DNA from: Pseudorasbora parva
Lineage: Eukaryota; Chordata; Actinopteri; Cypriniformes; Gobionidae
Assembly: GCF_024679245.1 (NCBI RefSeq)
Contig: NC_090174.1
Location: 44,126,188-44,190,187, forward strand
Reading direction: 5' to 3'
DNA length: 64,000 nucleotides
Shown here: piece after piece, positions 63,968 through 64,000 of the stretch
How the letters are laid out: each line of letters opens with the position of its first letter
Position numbering within the stretch: position 1 is the first letter of the stretch
The notes under the pieces: generated by a model
Database searches by the model: none
What the model was told of the DNA's origin: nothing
The model's input: only the letters and a program-made list of their open reading frames with translations
Translations under genes and position numbers: made by a program

Positions 63968-64000
63968 AGGTTTTTGTGAATTATGGGGACTTTAGGCGTA
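63965..64000 (+). repeat. Start of another CA-linked repeat unit, cut by the window edge
   Basis: GTTTTTGTGAATTATGGGGACTTTAGGCGTA repeats the start of the unit at 63595 after a CA array, so the family can occur as tandem units spaced by CA tracts. The stretch is shortened relative to 63595-63632. Confidence 0.6.

Overview
The window reads as a piece of a teleost fish genome, most likely a cyprinid (zebrafish/carp-like). The evidence is one vertebrate gene in widely spaced exons, very long CA/TG/TA/GA microsatellites, and a dense load of fish-type transposable elements (Tc1-like, hAT, TTAA-target DNA elements, tRNA-derived SINEs, LINEs and a Gmr1-type LTR retrotransposon). No bacterial features are present.

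The only host gene I can support is the 5' part of an oxysterol-binding-protein gene on the + strand, best matched to osbp2 (ORP4). Coding exon 1 (1062-1369) lies in a GC-rich first-exon region and encodes the N-terminus and the start of the PH domain. Exon 2 (18087-18295) completes most of the PH domain. The remaining exons, including the sterol-binding ORD, are not seen and should lie to the right, so almost the whole window is intron 1 and intron 2. A second GC-rich patch near 51.2-51.9 kb contains a short ORF followed by a donor-like site. Its phase equals that of exon 2, so it could be an alternative first exon for a PH-less short isoform.

The introns hold layered repeats. 5-8 kb: a TTAA-flanked element with another TTAA-flanked element and a small hairpin inside it. 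8.4-11 kb: three further TTAA elements. 15.3-17.2 kb: a 420-bp MITE and a decayed Tc1-like copy. 18.8-20.8 kb: a SINE split by a long CA array, then another CA array. 22.2-25.5 kb: a broken L1-like LINE on the - strand, interrupted by a 791-bp TTAA element that has an inverted relative at 32.6-33.4 kb. 26.4-29.6 kb: a Tc1 N-terminal fragment and three MITEs. 34.5-38.1 kb: a three-level nest in which two Tc1-like copies and TA arrays sit inside a LINE 3' fragment, which sits inside a hAT-like MITE. 40-45.5 kb: a worn relative of the 61-kb element, a hairpin MITE, and a 2.9-kb hAT with an 8-bp target duplication. 46.2-48.3 kb: a solo LTR, a MITE and a 637-bp foldback element. 49-51 kb: TG arrays, SINEs and a MITE piece. 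52.9-53.3 kb: a TTAA element carrying a THAP-like exon.

The outstanding object is at 54080-59075 on the - strand: an apparently complete Ty3/gypsy-like LTR retrotransposon. It has two 387-bp LTRs that look identical, a tRNA-Ala-type primer binding site, a G18 polypurine tract and one open 1367-codon gag-pol frame. Its integrase lies upstream of the reverse transcriptase, which is the Copia-like order of the Gmr1 clade. It landed inside a TA/GA microsatellite and looks very young. At 61.1-62.5 kb a TTAA element carries an exon resembling the P2X7-type cytoplasmic domain found in fish repeats. The right edge is a CA-linked repeat family with two other copies in the window.

All repeat family names come from recognising motifs by eye. 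No search or alignment was run.
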